Shown in pieces: positions 10,270 through 19,077 of a stretch of DNA of 64,000 bases. The stretch is from Rhodobacteraceae bacterium Alg231-04 (lineage in GTDB: Bacteria > Pseudomonadota > Alphaproteobacteria > Rhodobacterales > Rhodobacteraceae). Position 1 is the first letter of the stretch, and the number at the start of each line of letters is the position of its first letter. The stretch lies in the NCBI GenBank assembly GCA_900143635.1, contig FREY01000002.1:442429-506428 (forward strand), written 5' to 3'. The notes beneath the pieces were generated by a model, which was not told the origin of the DNA, made no database searches, and saw nothing but the letters and a program-made list of their open reading frames with translations. The translations under genes and the position numbers were made by a program.

Positions 10270-10884
10270 ATGGAACCAGTTCAGGCAGAAGAAACAGGTC
10301 CGCTCACCGAGGGAACAGAGGCGCCTGACGGGGAAATTCTGGGGAGAATGATTCGGGATGCGCGCAAAGAACGCGGGCTAACGCTGGAGGAAGCCGCCAA
10401 GGCCGCCGACATCGGGCGCTCCACGCTTTCGAAGATCGAGAACAACCAGACCAAGCCCAGCTTCGAGATCATCCGCCGCCTGATGCAGACGCTGGAGCTG
10501 GAAACACCCCAGCTGTTCGTGCAGTCGGCGCAGAGCGACATTTCGGGCCGCCGCGACTACACATTGAAAGGACGCGGAGAACATCAGGAAACCGCGACTT
10601 ACGATCACGAGCTGTTGTGTAATGAGCTGACCAGCAAGCGGATGCTGCCCTATATCAGCACCATCAAAGCGCGTGATGTGGCTGAATTCGAAACCTGGGT
10701 CCGCCATCGCGGTGAGGAGTTCATGTATGTGATCAGCGGCGAGGTGACGCTGTTCACCGAACATTACCGCCCGCTGCACATGAAGGAAGGCGATTCCGTC
10801 TATTACGACAGCGGCATGGGCCACGGATGCGTGTCGACCAGCGAGGAAGACGCCAAAGTGCTGTGGGTGTCGCTTGGCGTCTAA
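10270..10884 (+). CDS. XRE family regulator with cupin sensor domain
   Basis: A 204-residue DNA-binding protein. Residues about 25-80 are a XRE/Cro helix-turn-helix (RGLTLEEAAKAADIGRSTLS), followed by a C-terminal cupin barrel (residues about 125-200) with the metal-site-like HRGEEFMYVISGEV and DSVYYDSGMGHG stretches. Proteins of this architecture sense small metabolites such as amino acids or polyamines. It diverges from lpdA with 172 bases between the starts and is a natural candidate regulator of the glycine cluster. The effector cannot be read from the sequence. Confidence 0.9.
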   Translation: MEPVQAEETGPLTEGTEAPDGEILGRMIRDARKERGLTLEEAAKAADIGRSTLSKIENNQTKPSFEIIRRLMQTLELETPQLFVQSAQSDISGRRDYTLKGRGEHQETATYDHELLCNELTSKRMLPYISTIKARDVAEFETWVRHRGEEFMYVISGEVTLFTEHYRPLHMKEGDSVYYDSGMGHGCVSTSEEDAKVLWVSLGV

Positions 10885-11299
10885 CAAAATCTGTCTGGGG
10901 CAAGGGGTTTTGACCACTCACGTGATCTGTGGTCAGCCGCCGCGTTGAACTTGGCTGCATATCGCTAGTGTCGCAATATGTCGGGGTTCATTTCGTGATA
11001 TGCGGCCATATGCATTTAATAGTCGGAGTATGAGGCTCGGATTGCGTCTGTCGATAGGCTTGGAAGAGGATAATCTGACCTACCTGACAGCATCGTAATC
11101 CGAACCGTATCTGGTGAGATTTCCGTACCCGGTTTGCAGTTCCCCCAAAAAACCGTTGGTGATCCGGCCCTGGCGAGGGGAGGAATAGTGACATAGGGAA
11201 ACCTGTCAGCTCATCCGGAAATACTCCGAGAAAAACAAACGCTCTTGGCCCCATCGGCGACCCGTGTCGATGTAAGATGTTGAATTCAAAGGAGAGGAG
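10885..11299. other. Gene-poor stretch between the XRE-cupin gene and tRNA-Lys
   Basis: I see no convincing coding region. A minus-strand open frame at 10988-11326 lacks recognisable homology and runs into the tRNA. A modest stem-loop (TGACCAC at 10911-10917 with GTGGTCA at 10929-10935) follows the XRE-cupin stop and may weakly terminate it. The base composition is lower in GC than the neighbouring genes. Confidence 0.5.
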
Positions 11300-11375
11300 T
11301 GGTGAGCCGTGTTGGGTTCGAACCAACGACCTACTGATTAAAAGTCAGTTGCTCTACCAACTGAGCTAACGGCCC
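11300..11375 (-). tRNA. tRNA-Lys (anticodon TTT)
   Basis: A 76-base cloverleaf on the minus strand: acceptor GGGCCGT pairs with ACGGCTC, the anticodon loop CTTTTAA presents TTT, the T-loop GGTTCGAACCC is intact, and the 3' CCA is encoded at 11302-11300. The D-arm AGCTCAGTTGGTAGAGC is canonical. Confidence 0.97.
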
Positions 11376-11587
11376 ACTCTCTCTCGTCTGAAGCGTCTCC
11401 GCTTCGTGCCGCTCTATATGTTCTTTATCCCCGAAGGATCAAGCACTTATTTTGCGGTGGAACCGGCTGGCTAGGCTGCCTGCGCTGTTCCGATGGCGGC
11501 GTATCTAGGGCCAGTAGCTGGGGGGGTCAAGAGCCTTTTTTGAACTTTCTGCGACGCAGACTGGATTCCCCTTATTTGCAGGTTTAT

Positions 11588-12436
11588 ATGCCGGGGATGA
11601 GCACAGAAATCTCCTCCGCATTGCCCTTTATGAAGATGCATGGCCTCGGCAATGACTTTGTTATTGTGGATGCGCGCGCAAAAAAGGCGGTGATCACGCC
11701 CGCCATGGCAAAAGGAATCGCCCATCGCCAGCTTGGCGTCGGGTTTGATCAGCTGACGGTGATCGAACCGGGCAGCAGCAATTCGGATGCCCATCTGATT
11801 TTCTACAATGCCGATGGCTCCACCTCGGGCGCCTGCGGCAATGCCACCCGCTGTATTGCCCGGTTCCTGATGAACGAGACGGGTAAGACCGCGCTGACCC
11901 TGACCACCGAACGCGGCACGCTTTATGCGCGCGATGCGGGCGACGGGCTGACCTCGGTCAATATGGGCCCGCCGCAGTTGGACTGGTCAGAGATCCCGCT
12001 GTCCGAGGAAATGGACACGCTTGAACTGCCCATCGAAGGCAGCCCGGTGGCAACCGGCATGGGCAATCCCCATTGCACCTTCTTTGTGGAGGATGCCGAG
12101 GTTATCCCGCTGGCCGAATTTGGTCCGCGCTACGAGCACCACCCGCTCTACCCTGAACGCACCAATGTGCAGGTGGCCCAGGTCGTTGGCCCCGATCACA
12201 TTCGCATGCGGGTCTGGGAACGTGGCGTTGGTGTCACCATGGCCTCTGGCTCTTCCTCCTGTGCCACTGCCGTGGCGGCGGCCCGGCGCGGCCTCACGGG
12301 GCGCAAGGTGCGCATCGATCTGGATGGCGGCACGCTGTGGATCGACTGGGCCGAGGACGGCGTCTGGATGACCGGTGCAACCTGCCATGTCTTTGATGGC
12401 GTTTTCACCGCCGAATTTCTGGAGAGCCTCACATGA
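11588..12436 (+). CDS. dapF: Diaminopimelate epimerase
   Basis: A PLP-independent epimerase that converts LL- to meso-diaminopimelate for lysine and peptidoglycan synthesis. The 282-residue product contains the N-terminal MHGLGNDF motif, the first catalytic cysteine in SGACGNATRC, and the second in ASGSSSCATAVAA, within the two-lobed fold. Either ATG, 11588 or 11597, is possible. I prefer 11588 because an AGG lies at a better distance. The stop overlaps the start of mtaB by four bases (ATGA), so the genes are translationally coupled. Confidence 0.95.
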   Translation: MPGMSTEISSALPFMKMHGLGNDFVIVDARAKKAVITPAMAKGIAHRQLGVGFDQLTVIEPGSSNSDAHLIFYNADGSTSGACGNATRCIARFLMNETGKTALTLTTERGTLYARDAGDGLTSVNMGPPQLDWSEIPLSEEMDTLELPIEGSPVATGMGNPHCTFFVEDAEVIPLAEFGPRYEHHPLYPERTNVQVAQVVGPDHIRMRVWERGVGVTMASGSSSCATAVAAARRGLTGRKVRIDLDGGTLWIDWAEDGVWMTGATCHVFDGVFTAEFLESLT

Positions 12437-13689
12437 GCGCCCCCAAGTTCACCACATTGGGTTGCCGTCTGAATGCCTACGAGACGGAAGCCATGAAAGA
12501 GCTGGCCCAAGAGGCTGGCGTCAGCGATGCGGTGATTGTGAACACCTGTGCGGTCACCGCTGAGGCGGTGCGCAAGGCCCGTCAGGAAATCCGTAAACTG
12601 CGCCGTGACAACCCGGAGGCGCGCATCATCGTCACCGGATGTGCTGCTCAGACCGAACCAGAAACCTTCGCCAAAATGGCCGAGGTCGACACGGTCATCG
12701 GCAACACCGAAAAGATGCAGCCTGAAACATGGAAGGGCATGGCCGCTGATTTCATCGGTGAGACCGAAAAGGTTCAGGTTGATGACATTATGTCGGTGAC
12801 CGAAACCGCCGGTCACTTGATCGACGGCTTCGGCACCCGCAGCCGGGCCTATGTGCAGGTCCAGAACGGCTGTGATCACCGCTGCACCTTCTGCATCATC
12901 CCCTATGGCCGCGGCAATTCCCGCTCGGTGCCTGCAGGCGTGGTGGTGGATCAGATCAAACGTCTGGTGGATCGCGGCTATAACGAAGTGGTACTGACGG
13001 GTGTCGACCTCACCTCGTGGGGCGCGGACCTGCCAGCCGAACCCAAGCTGGGTGATCTGGTGATGCGGATCCTCAAGCTGGTGCCGGATCTGGCGCGGCT
13101 GCGCATTTCCTCCATCGATTCGATCGAGGTGGATGAAAACCTGATGCAGGCCATCGCCACCGAACCCCGCCTGATGCCGCATCTGCACCTCAGCCTGCAA
13201 CATGGCGACGACATGATCCTCAAACGGATGAAGCGCCGCCATCTGCGCGACGATGCGATTCGTTTCGCCGAAGAGGCACGCGCCCTGCGCCCCGATATGA
13301 CCTTTGGCGCCGATATCATCGCGGGCTTTCCCACCGAAACCGACGCGCATTTTGAAAACTCGCTAAAGCTGGTGACGGATTGCGACCTCACCTGGCTGCA
13401 CGTCTTTCCCTATTCCAAACGCGACGGCACCCCGGCAGCCAAAATCCCGACCCAGGTAAACGGCAATATCATCAAGGACCGCGCCGCGCAGCTGCGCGCC
13501 GCTGGTGAGGCGCAGGTGCAAAAACATCTGGCCGCCCAGATCGGCAAGACGCATCATATCCTGATGGAAAACGCCCATATGGGCCGGACAGAGCAATTCA
13601 CCGAGGTCACTTTCGCTGCACCGCAGCCCGAAGGTCAGATTGTCACCGCGACGGTCACTGGCATTGCGGGCCACCAACTGACCGCCTGA
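12433..13689 (+). CDS. mtaB: tRNA (N6-threonylcarbamoyladenosine-37) methylthiotransferase, MtaB type
   Basis: A 418-residue radical SAM methylthiotransferase that converts t6A37 to ms2t6A37 in tRNA. The N-terminal UPF0004 domain supplies three cluster cysteines (TLGCRLNAYE, VNTCAVTAEA, VTGCAAQ). The radical SAM motif CDHRCTFC follows near residue 150, and a short TRAM-like RNA-binding tail ends the protein. GCRLN rather than GCQMN in the first motif points to MtaB rather than MiaB. The start overlaps dapF. Downstream are a tight hairpin and a copy of the extragenic element. Confidence 0.93.
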   Translation: MSAPKFTTLGCRLNAYETEAMKELAQEAGVSDAVIVNTCAVTAEAVRKARQEIRKLRRDNPEARIIVTGCAAQTEPETFAKMAEVDTVIGNTEKMQPETWKGMAADFIGETEKVQVDDIMSVTETAGHLIDGFGTRSRAYVQVQNGCDHRCTFCIIPYGRGNSRSVPAGVVVDQIKRLVDRGYNEVVLTGVDLTSWGADLPAEPKLGDLVMRILKLVPDLARLRISSIDSIEVDENLMQAIATEPRLMPHLHLSLQHGDDMILKRMKRRHLRDDAIRFAEEARALRPDMTFGADIIAGFPTETDAHFENSLKLVTDCDLTWLHVFPYSKRDGTPAAKIPTQVNGNIIKDRAAQLRAAGEAQVQKHLAAQIGKTHHILMENAHMGRTEQFTEVTFAAPQPEGQIVTATVTGIAGHQLTA

Positions 13690-13704
13690 AACGCGCGCGC
13701 CATA

Positions 13705-13732
13705 TTCCTCTTGCCCCAAATATCCCGGTGGT
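13705..13732 (+). repeat. Short extragenic element, copy 2 (3' of mtaB)
   Basis: ATTCCTCTTGCCCCAAAT followed by ATCCCGGTGG begins about 15 bases beyond the mtaB stop, in the sense orientation, and matches the element 3' of gcvH. Its CCTCTTG arm could also pair with CAAGAGG at 13751-13757. Confidence 0.5.
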
Positions 13733-13753
13733 GAATTGGCCCGACAGGGACAA

Positions 13754-13771
13754 GAGGAGGCTGGCCTCCTC
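13754..13771 (+). terminator. Tight hairpin after mtaB
   Basis: GAGGAGG at 13754-13760 pairs with CCTCCTC at 13765-13771 around a four-base CTGG loop. There is only a weak pyrimidine tail. It is probably the end of the dapF-mtaB transcript. Confidence 0.4.
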
Positions 13772-13957
13772 CAGCTGCTTGTCAGATCTGCGGCAGGCTG
13801 GTAACTGGGGCTATGGGGTCCGGCCCCCGCCGCCTGCAGCCCTCGGGCTTCGGTGAAGTCCGGAGGACATGATACTCCTTTCCTTTCCGGCTCTGTCCGG
13901 ATGGCAATGCAGGCCCCATCCTCCTGACGCCGCCGGATTTTGGCGAAAGGTTTGATC

Positions 13958-14416
13958 ATGCGTGATCTCTCTTCTGACAGTGCACCTGACCTCACGGTTG
14001 CGGGTGCCAAACAACAAGCAAAACGTCTGCGCGCGCAGCTGGCGGATGACGGCATTGCCCTGTCGCACGGGCAGGCGCTGGAGCAGGTGGCGCGGCTCAA
14101 TGGTCGGCGCGACTGGAATACCCTGCATGCCGAGCTTGCCCAGCGGCCCAACCGTCTGGTCTTGCGGCATGGGGATCGGGTACAGGGGCGCTATCTTGGC
14201 CAGCCCTTCACCGGAACGCTGGTCGGTCTGCAATCGGTTGGCAACAAGGGCCACTCCACGGTTTCGATCCAGTTCGACAGGCCGCTGGATGTGGTGTCCT
14301 TCGACAGTTTCTCGAACTATCGCAGCCGTATCAACGCCACCATCGGCGCCGATGGATGCTCACCGCGCTGCACCTCGGACGGGCAGCCGCAGCTGGTGCT
14401 GACCCCTGCCGGGTAA
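13958..14416 (+). CDS. Glyoxalase-related domain protein (small, function unknown)
   Basis: A 152-residue soluble protein. Residues about 10-60 (AKRLRAQLADDGIALSHGQA, then ARLNGRRDWNTLHAEL) match the short domain annotated as glyoxalase-related in many proteobacteria. The rest resembles a small beta-rich domain (HGDRVQGRYLGQPFTGTLVG). No catalytic glyoxalase metal site is visible, so the name reflects domain lineage rather than activity. The ATG at 13958 is chosen over an upstream TTG because GAAAGG lies seven bases before it. It converges on petC across a strong bidirectional terminator. Confidence 0.7.
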   Translation: MRDLSSDSAPDLTVAGAKQQAKRLRAQLADDGIALSHGQALEQVARLNGRRDWNTLHAELAQRPNRLVLRHGDRVQGRYLGQPFTGTLVGLQSVGNKGHSTVSIQFDRPLDVVSFDSFSNYRSRINATIGADGCSPRCTSDGQPQLVLTPAG

Positions 14417-14450
14417 TCCCCCGGTCGCAGTAAAATGCGAGACCACAAAA

Positions 14451-14490
14451 GAAGAAGCCCCCGTGCCGGATTGGCACGGGGGCTTCTTTG
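14451..14490. terminator. Bidirectional terminator between the glyoxalase-related gene and petC
   Basis: GAAGCCCCCGTGCC (14454-14467) pairs perfectly with GGCACGGGGGCTTC (14473-14486) around a five-base loop. CTTTGTTT follows on the plus side and an A-rich tract (CACAAAAGAA) precedes it, giving a T-tract on the minus side, so it can end transcripts arriving from both directions. Confidence 0.92.
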
Positions 14491-14512
14491 TTTCAGCTCT
14501 TGGGAAGATCGC

Positions 14513-15304
14513 TTAGGCGGTCTTTTTGCCCTTGTGGGGCGCCCAGAGACGTTTGTTGGTCAGATACAGCAGCACCGACAGGATCGACAGGATCAGCACG
14601 CCGACAAAACCAGTTGTCTGACGGGCCATCATCTTGGGCTCTGCGGTCCACATCAGGAAGGCTGCAACGTCCTGAGACATGTGGTGTACGTCGTTGGCAT
14701 AGCCATCGGCGAATTCCACCTGTTCGTCACCCAGTGGCGGCGCCATCGAGATCCAGCCGCCGGGGAAGGCGGTGTTCTCGTAGAAGGTGGTGCCAGCTTC
14801 TTCTTTTTCCTTACCGGTATAACCGTCCAGCAGCGAGGCGATGTATTCCGCACCACCCATGCCTTTGAACAGCTGGTTCATACCCGACCCGTAGGGGCCG
14901 TGGAAACCAGCGCGGGCCTTGGCCATCAGGCTGAGGTCCGGTGCGCCAACACCATCGTTGACCGGGAAGTTGTCGGTGGGCTTCGCCGGGCGGTAGTCGT
15001 CCAGTTCAGCGTCGAAAACTTCGAAGTTTTCTTCTGCATAGGCACGCACCTGGTCTTCGGGCAGGCCGGGGCCGCCCTCGTCACCCAGGGTGCGCAGCGG
15101 CACGTAGCGCAGACCGTGGCAGGCGGCGCAGACCTCGGTATAGATCTGCAGGCCGCGTTGCAGCTGGTTCTGGTCGAATTTGCCGAACGGACCCTCGAAG
15201 GAGAACTGGAAGTCCTCCACGTGGCCCGAACCACCTGCCGCGAAGGACGCGCCAGGGATCAGGGCCAGAGCAAGGGCAGCACCGGTTGCAAGTTTCTTGA
15301 ACAT
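14513..15304 (-). CDS. petC: Cytochrome c1 of the bc1 complex
   Basis: The c-type haem subunit of ubiquinol:cytochrome c reductase, which passes electrons from the Rieske centre to periplasmic cytochrome c. A 263-residue product with a Sec signal peptide (residues 1-22, ending GASFAA), the haem attachment motif CAACH in [14 protein letters not shown], and a C-terminal membrane anchor ([17 protein letters not shown]). It is the last gene of petABC, 18 bases after petB, and ends at a strong terminator. Confidence 0.97.
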   Translation of the reverse strand: MFKKLATGAALALALIPGASFAAGGSGHVEDFQFSFEGPFGKFDQNQLQRGLQIYTEVCAACHGLRYVPLRTLGDEGGPGLPEDQVRAYAEENFEVFDAELDDYRPAKPTDNFPVNDGVGAPDLSLMAKARAGFHGPYGSGMNQLFKGMGGAEYIASLLDGYTGKEKEEAGTTFYENTAFPGGWISMAPPLGDEQVEFADGYANDVHHMSQDVAAFLMWTAEPKMMARQTTGFVGVLILSILSVLLYLTNKRLWAPHKGKKTA

Positions 15305-15322
15305 TGTGTTCGGTCCCTTCTC

Positions 15323-16657
15323 TTACTCAGCCGGATTGGCGTCGGCGCCGGCTTTTTTGCCGTAATGCGCGTTGAAGTCGTCTTCGATGGTCGCAGGCGG
15401 TGTCAGCGGCTTCTCGATCACACCCAGCAGCGGCAGGATGACCAGGAAGTAGCCGAACCAGTAGGCAGAGGCGATCAGCGAGAAGGACGCATAGGGTTCT
15501 TCCGCGGGCATCGCGCCCAGCCACATCAGGGCAAAGAAGTCGATGACCAGCAGCAGGAACCACCACTTGAACTGCGGACGATAAACGCCCGAGCGCACGC
15601 GGGAGGTATCCAGCCATGGTGCCAGAGCCATCACGGCGATGGCGCCGAACATGGCCAGAACACCAAAGAACTTCGCATCAACAATGCCACCGGTGACGAA
15701 GGAGGCAATCTGCACAACCCAGACTTCCGAGGTGAAGGCACGCAGGATCGCGTAGAAGGGCAGGAAGTACCATTCCGGAACGATGTGCGCCGGTGTCACC
15801 AGCGGGTTGGCTTCGATGTAGTTATCCGGGTGGCCCAGGTAGTTCGGCATGAAGCCGACGATGGCCCAGAAGATAACCAGCACAACGGCCAGACCGAGGA
15901 AATCCTTGATCACGAAGTAGGGCCAGAAGGGCAGGGTGTCTTTTTCGGCTTCTTCTTTCGAACCTTTGCGCACATCAACGCCGGTCGGGTTGTTGTTGCC
16001 GGTGGTGTGGAAGGCCCAGATATGGACGATCACCAGAGCAACGATGACAAACGGCAGCAGGTAGTGCAGCGAGAAGAAGCGGTTCAGCGTGGCGTTGTCC
16101 ACGGCCGGTCCGCCCAAGAGCCAGGTCTGGATCGGTTCACCAATGAAGGGAATCGCGCCAAACAGGCCGGTGATCACGGTCGCACCCCAGAAGGACATCT
16201 GACCCCAGGGCAGAACGTAGCCCATGAAACCGGTGCCCATCATCATCAGGAAGATCAGCATGCCGACAATCCACGTGATCTCGCGGGGCGCCTTATAGGA
16301 ACCGTAGTAGAGGCCGCGGAAGATGTGGATATAGACAGCAACAAAGAACAGCGAGGCGCCGTTCATGTGAATATAGCGGATCATATGGCCGCCGTTCACG
16401 TTGCGCATGATGTGTTCGATCGAGGCAAAGGCCAGATCAACATGCGGGGTGTAATGCATCACCAGGACGATGCCGGTGACGATTTGCAGCACCAGGCAGA
16501 AGGCCAGAACGATGCCCCAGATCCACCACCAGTTCAGGTTTTTGGGGGTGGGGATCATGATTGTGTCGTAGATCAGGCCAACGATCGGCAGGCGGCTGTG
16601 CAGCCACTTCTCTGCGCCGGTCTTTGGCTCATAATGATCGTGCGGAATGCCGGACAT
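15323..16657 (-). CDS. petB: Cytochrome b of the bc1 complex
   Basis: A 444-residue integral membrane subunit carrying both b haems and the quinol oxidation and reduction sites. It has about eight hydrophobic helices, paired haem-ligand histidines (HMIRYIH and YIHIFR in one segment, [20 protein letters not shown] in the other) and the PEWY motif of the Qo site ([14 protein letters not shown]). The length suits alphaproteobacterial PetB. It sits 11 bases after petA and 18 before petC. Confidence 0.98.
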   Translation of the reverse strand: MSGIPHDHYEPKTGAEKWLHSRLPIVGLIYDTIMIPTPKNLNWWWIWGIVLAFCLVLQIVTGIVLVMHYTPHVDLAFASIEHIMRNVNGGHMIRYIHMNGASLFFVAVYIHIFRGLYYGSYKAPREITWIVGMLIFLMMMGTGFMGYVLPWGQMSFWGATVITGLFGAIPFIGEPIQTWLLGGPAVDNATLNRFFSLHYLLPFVIVALVIVHIWAFHTTGNNNPTGVDVRKGSKEEAEKDTLPFWPYFVIKDFLGLAVVLVIFWAIVGFMPNYLGHPDNYIEANPLVTPAHIVPEWYFLPFYAILRAFTSEVWVVQIASFVTGGIVDAKFFGVLAMFGAIAVMALAPWLDTSRVRSGVYRPQFKWWFLLLVIDFFALMWLGAMPAEEPYASFSLIASAYWFGYFLVILPLLGVIEKPLTPPATIEDDFNAHYGKKAGADANPAE

Positions 16658-16668
16658 ATTTGTTCCCC

Positions 16669-17229
16669 TTATCCCAGTTTGATCGTGGTTGCGTCGAGGA
16701 ACTCGGCGACCGGAACCGGCAGGTTCTCAGGCGCGGGACCTTTGCGGATACGGCCCGACGTGTCGTAGTGCGACCCGTGACAGGGGCAGAACCAGCCGTT
16801 GAATTCGCCAGCACCATCACCCAGCGGCACACAGCCGAGGTGGGTACAAACGCCCATCATGACCAGCCATTCGCCGGCTTCATCCATGGAACGGTTGGCG
16901 TCTTCGGCATCGGCCGCTTCGTTGTTGGCGTTGCGCGACGAGGTGTCGGGCAGGTCTGCCATCGCGACGGCGCGCGCTTCGGTGATTTCTTCTTCGGAAC
17001 GACGGCGAATGAACACCGGCTTGCCGAGGAACATCACAGAGATCTGTGTACCCACTTCTACGCCGCTGATGTCGACGATGATCGACGACAGGGCCTGAAC
17101 GTCAGCCGAGGGGTTCATTTGATTGACCAGGGGCCATACGGCGGCACCCGCGGTCACTGCCCCGGCGCCGGCAGTGGCGTAGTAGAGGAAATCTCTCCGG
17201 GTTCCTTCGTGGTCTTCTGCGTGGGACAC
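16669..17229 (-). CDS. petA: Rieske iron-sulfur subunit of the bc1 complex
   Basis: A 186-residue [2Fe-2S] protein. The N-terminus has a twin-arginine motif (TRRDFL) followed by one membrane helix, consistent with Tat insertion. The Rieske cluster ligands are in CTHLGC and CPCHGSHYD. It oxidises ubiquinol in the periplasmic Qo site. It is the first gene of petABC. About 240 bases upstream, up to the GST gene, hold its promoter and a strong hairpin at 17400-17437. Confidence 0.97.
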   Translation of the reverse strand: MSHAEDHEGTRRDFLYYATAGAGAVTAGAAVWPLVNQMNPSADVQALSSIIVDISGVEVGTQISVMFLGKPVFIRRRSEEEITEARAVAMADLPDTSSRNANNEAADAEDANRSMDEAGEWLVMMGVCTHLGCVPLGDGAGEFNGWFCPCHGSHYDTSGRIRKGPAPENLPVPVAEFLDATTIKLG

Positions 17230-17399
17230 GAGGTTTTCTCCAATTCAAGCGCCCGTTTAGGGCAAACATGCGCATGCACTGCGCACGGGGCGCAGAGACT
17301 CTGGCGCGTGTCTAGCGGGGAGAAGGCCATTCGTCCAGCGGTCAAAGCCGCGCAGAAAGCCGCAGGGGACCATTTATGTGACACGGGAGATACGGTGTC

Positions 17400-17437
17400 G
17401 CCCTGAAATCTGCATGCGGGATGCAGATTTCAAGGGC
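17400..17437 (-). terminator. Long stem-loop between GST gene and petA
   Basis: TGAAATCTGCAT (17404-17415) pairs perfectly with ATGCAGATTTCA (17421-17432) around a five-base loop, extended by GCCC/GGGC after a one-base bulge. It lies 32 bases beyond the GST stop. No U-tract follows on the minus strand. It is likely a transcription end for GST that keeps it apart from petABC. Confidence 0.65.
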
Positions 17438-17469
17438 CATAGGGGGCGCTCGGTGGCGAGTCGGCAATT

Positions 17470-18066
17470 TCAGGCCGGTTTTGTCGCTGCAAAGGACGGG
17501 CGCGATTCGAATTCCGCGAACCAGGCGGCAAGGGCGTCATTACCTGTTCGCCAGCCAGCGTCCGGATGCCGGAAGTCGACATAGGCCAGCGCGCAGGCCA
17601 CGGCGACATGGCCGATGTCTGTCGAACCCTGCAAATGGCCCATCCAGCGCCCATTCAAGGCTTTGCAGGCCGACAGAACCTTGCCGAGCTGCGCATCCTG
17701 CCATTGCGGCCACTGCTTGTCCGTCGGGCGCAGGTTCTTTTCATAGGTCATCATCAGAGCGGCGTCCATGATGCCGTCACCGGTGGCCTCAAGGATCTTG
17801 CTGTCCCATCCGCCGGCGTAAAACCCGCCATTGGCACGCTGGTCCAGATATTCGCATATCACCCGGCTGTCATAGAGCGTCGGCCCCTCGCCGCGTTCCA
17901 GTGCCGGTATCTTGCCCAGTGGATTGGAGGCCTGCAGCTCGGGTGGTGTTGCGGTTGGCTTGGCCGCCACGTCCTGAATTTGGACGTCGTCCAGCTGATT
18001 GGTCTCATGCAGCAGGATCAGAACTTTGCGCGCATAAGGCGAGGCAGGGGCGTAATACAGTTTCAT
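17470..18066 (-). CDS. Glutathione S-transferase family protein
   Basis: A 198-residue soluble protein. The N-terminal thioredoxin-like half begins MKLYYAPASPYARKVLILLHE, where SPYARKV is the usual glutathione-site region. ESxVI-type contacts are represented by LYDSRVICEYLD near residue 65, and the C-terminal half is helical. The length is typical for bacterial GSTs. The substrate is unknown. It is monocistronic between the petABC promoter region and a secreted hypothetical gene. Confidence 0.92.
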   Translation of the reverse strand: MKLYYAPASPYARKVLILLHETNQLDDVQIQDVAAKPTATPPELQASNPLGKIPALERGEGPTLYDSRVICEYLDQRANGGFYAGGWDSKILEATGDGIMDAALMMTYEKNLRPTDKQWPQWQDAQLGKVLSACKALNGRWMGHLQGSTDIGHVAVACALAYVDFRHPDAGWRTGNDALAAWFAEFESRPSFAATKPA

Positions 18067-18191
18067 CGATTTCTCCTGATGGTCACATCAACCTTAGACG
18101 TTGCCAGCCCATGCAAAAGACAAAATCCTGCAAACCGGCCCGGCAGGCCTTCCGCGACCTCATTGGGGTGTCGGAACGATCGCGTTCGCCC

Positions 18192-18656
18192 TCAGCGTTT
18201 CGCAACCCAGAAGGACAGTACCCCTCGGTCAGTGTCAGTTGACACACTGTATTTCGACCGGCCGGAACGCACTTCATACCAGACTTTCCCGCCGATTTTG
18301 CTGCGCTTGCGCCGCACTTCGCCGCCGCCGAGGCGCTGCGCATACCACACCGCCAGCCGTTGCACCTCGTCGTCGGACGGCGCGCCAACCGCGGTCCCTC
18401 CGCCGCCGATACGGAGGTTGCAGCTCCTTCCGTCTTGGACCTGAACACCCGCCCCGGCCAGAGTTCCGCGCGCATTGAATGCTTCTTGCGATACGGATCT
18501 TGAAATCGCCGCTTCGCTAAAACCGGGAGCGTGTTGCAAGCAGACATTCACGAAAATCTGAGCGTACTCCGAAAAACCCTGTTGCGCGCTTGCCGGTTCC
18601 GGGCTTGCAAAAGGCGCTGCCGCCAGGAGGCTGAGGAGGGGCAAAATCGTTCTCAT
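18192..18656 (-). CDS. Hypothetical secreted protein
   Basis: A 154-residue product that I do not recognise. The ATG at 18656 (the frame opens earlier) gives a clean Sec signal peptide, residues 1-23 ending EPASAQ. The mature part has two cysteines (VNVCLQHAP and RSCNLRIGG) that may form a disulfide, and a basic C-terminal segment (RRKRSKIGGKVWYEV). The predicted location is periplasmic. It diverges from the riboswitch-ribH2 unit. Confidence 0.65.
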   Translation of the reverse strand: MRTILPLLSLLAAAPFASPEPASAQQGFSEYAQIFVNVCLQHAPGFSEAAISRSVSQEAFNARGTLAGAGVQVQDGRSCNLRIGGGGTAVGAPSDDEVQRLAVWYAQRLGGGEVRRKRSKIGGKVWYEVRSGRSKYSVSTDTDRGVLSFWVAKR

Positions 18657-18849
18657 GAAATACACTTCTCTAATTCGGGTCCAGGTTGATTGTTTATCTC
18701 TTTGAATGCCGCCGGTTGCAATGGACCGCAATGCGCGGAAATCACTTGAGGCCCGGCTGATCCCGTAAAGGCATCCGTTGGCCCGGTTGTTTGGCGGCCC
18801 GGTCCTGCGATTTTCGCTTGCACAACCCGGGCCCCCTTGGCAGGGTCGC

Positions 18850-19000
18850 GGCGTTCTCAGGGCGGGGTGAAATTCCCCACCGGCGGTATGCAGGGCGCAA
18901 GCACCTGTAAGCCCGCGAGCGGCTCTTGTTTATACGAGAGTGTCAGCAGATCTGGTGAGATGCCAGAGCCGACGGTCATAGTCCGGATGAAAGAGAACGT
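18850..19000 (+). promoter_or_regulatory. FMN riboswitch (RFN element)
   Basis: This is the classic conserved RFN aptamer. The closing stem pairs GTTCTC (18853-18858) with GAGAAC (18993-18998). Between them lie AGGGCGGGGTGAAATTCCCC, ACCGGCGGTATG, AGCCCGCGAGCG, CAGCAGATCTGGTGAGATGC and CCGACGGTCATAGTCCGGAT, all in the expected order. It binds FMN and would reduce expression of the lumazine synthase gene downstream when flavin is plentiful. Confidence 0.98.
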
Positions 19001-19004
19001 GCGA

Positions 19005-19029
19005 CAGGGCCCCGTCCGTGGGGCCCCTG
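19005..19029 (+). promoter_or_regulatory. Expression platform hairpin of the FMN riboswitch
   Basis: CAGGGCCCC (19005-19013) pairs with GGGGCCCCTG (19020-19029), with one bulged base, directly after the aptamer. Only a weak T-tract follows, and the ribosome site AAGGAG is 37 bases further on, so the control mechanism (termination or translation) cannot be fixed from sequence alone. Confidence 0.6.
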
Positions 19030-19077
19030 CCGTTCGTTATCGCCTTGGGTGACGTGTCAAACACCAAGGAGATACCA

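Noticed and set aside
10988-11326. A 112-codon minus-strand open frame in the gap before tRNA-Lys.
   Set aside because: It has no recognisable similarity and no ribosome site, and it overlaps the tRNA gene.
14435-16768. A 777-codon plus-strand open frame opposite petC and petB.
   Set aside because: petB and petC are unambiguous on the minus strand, and the opposite frame begins inside a terminator hairpin and has no conserved motifs.
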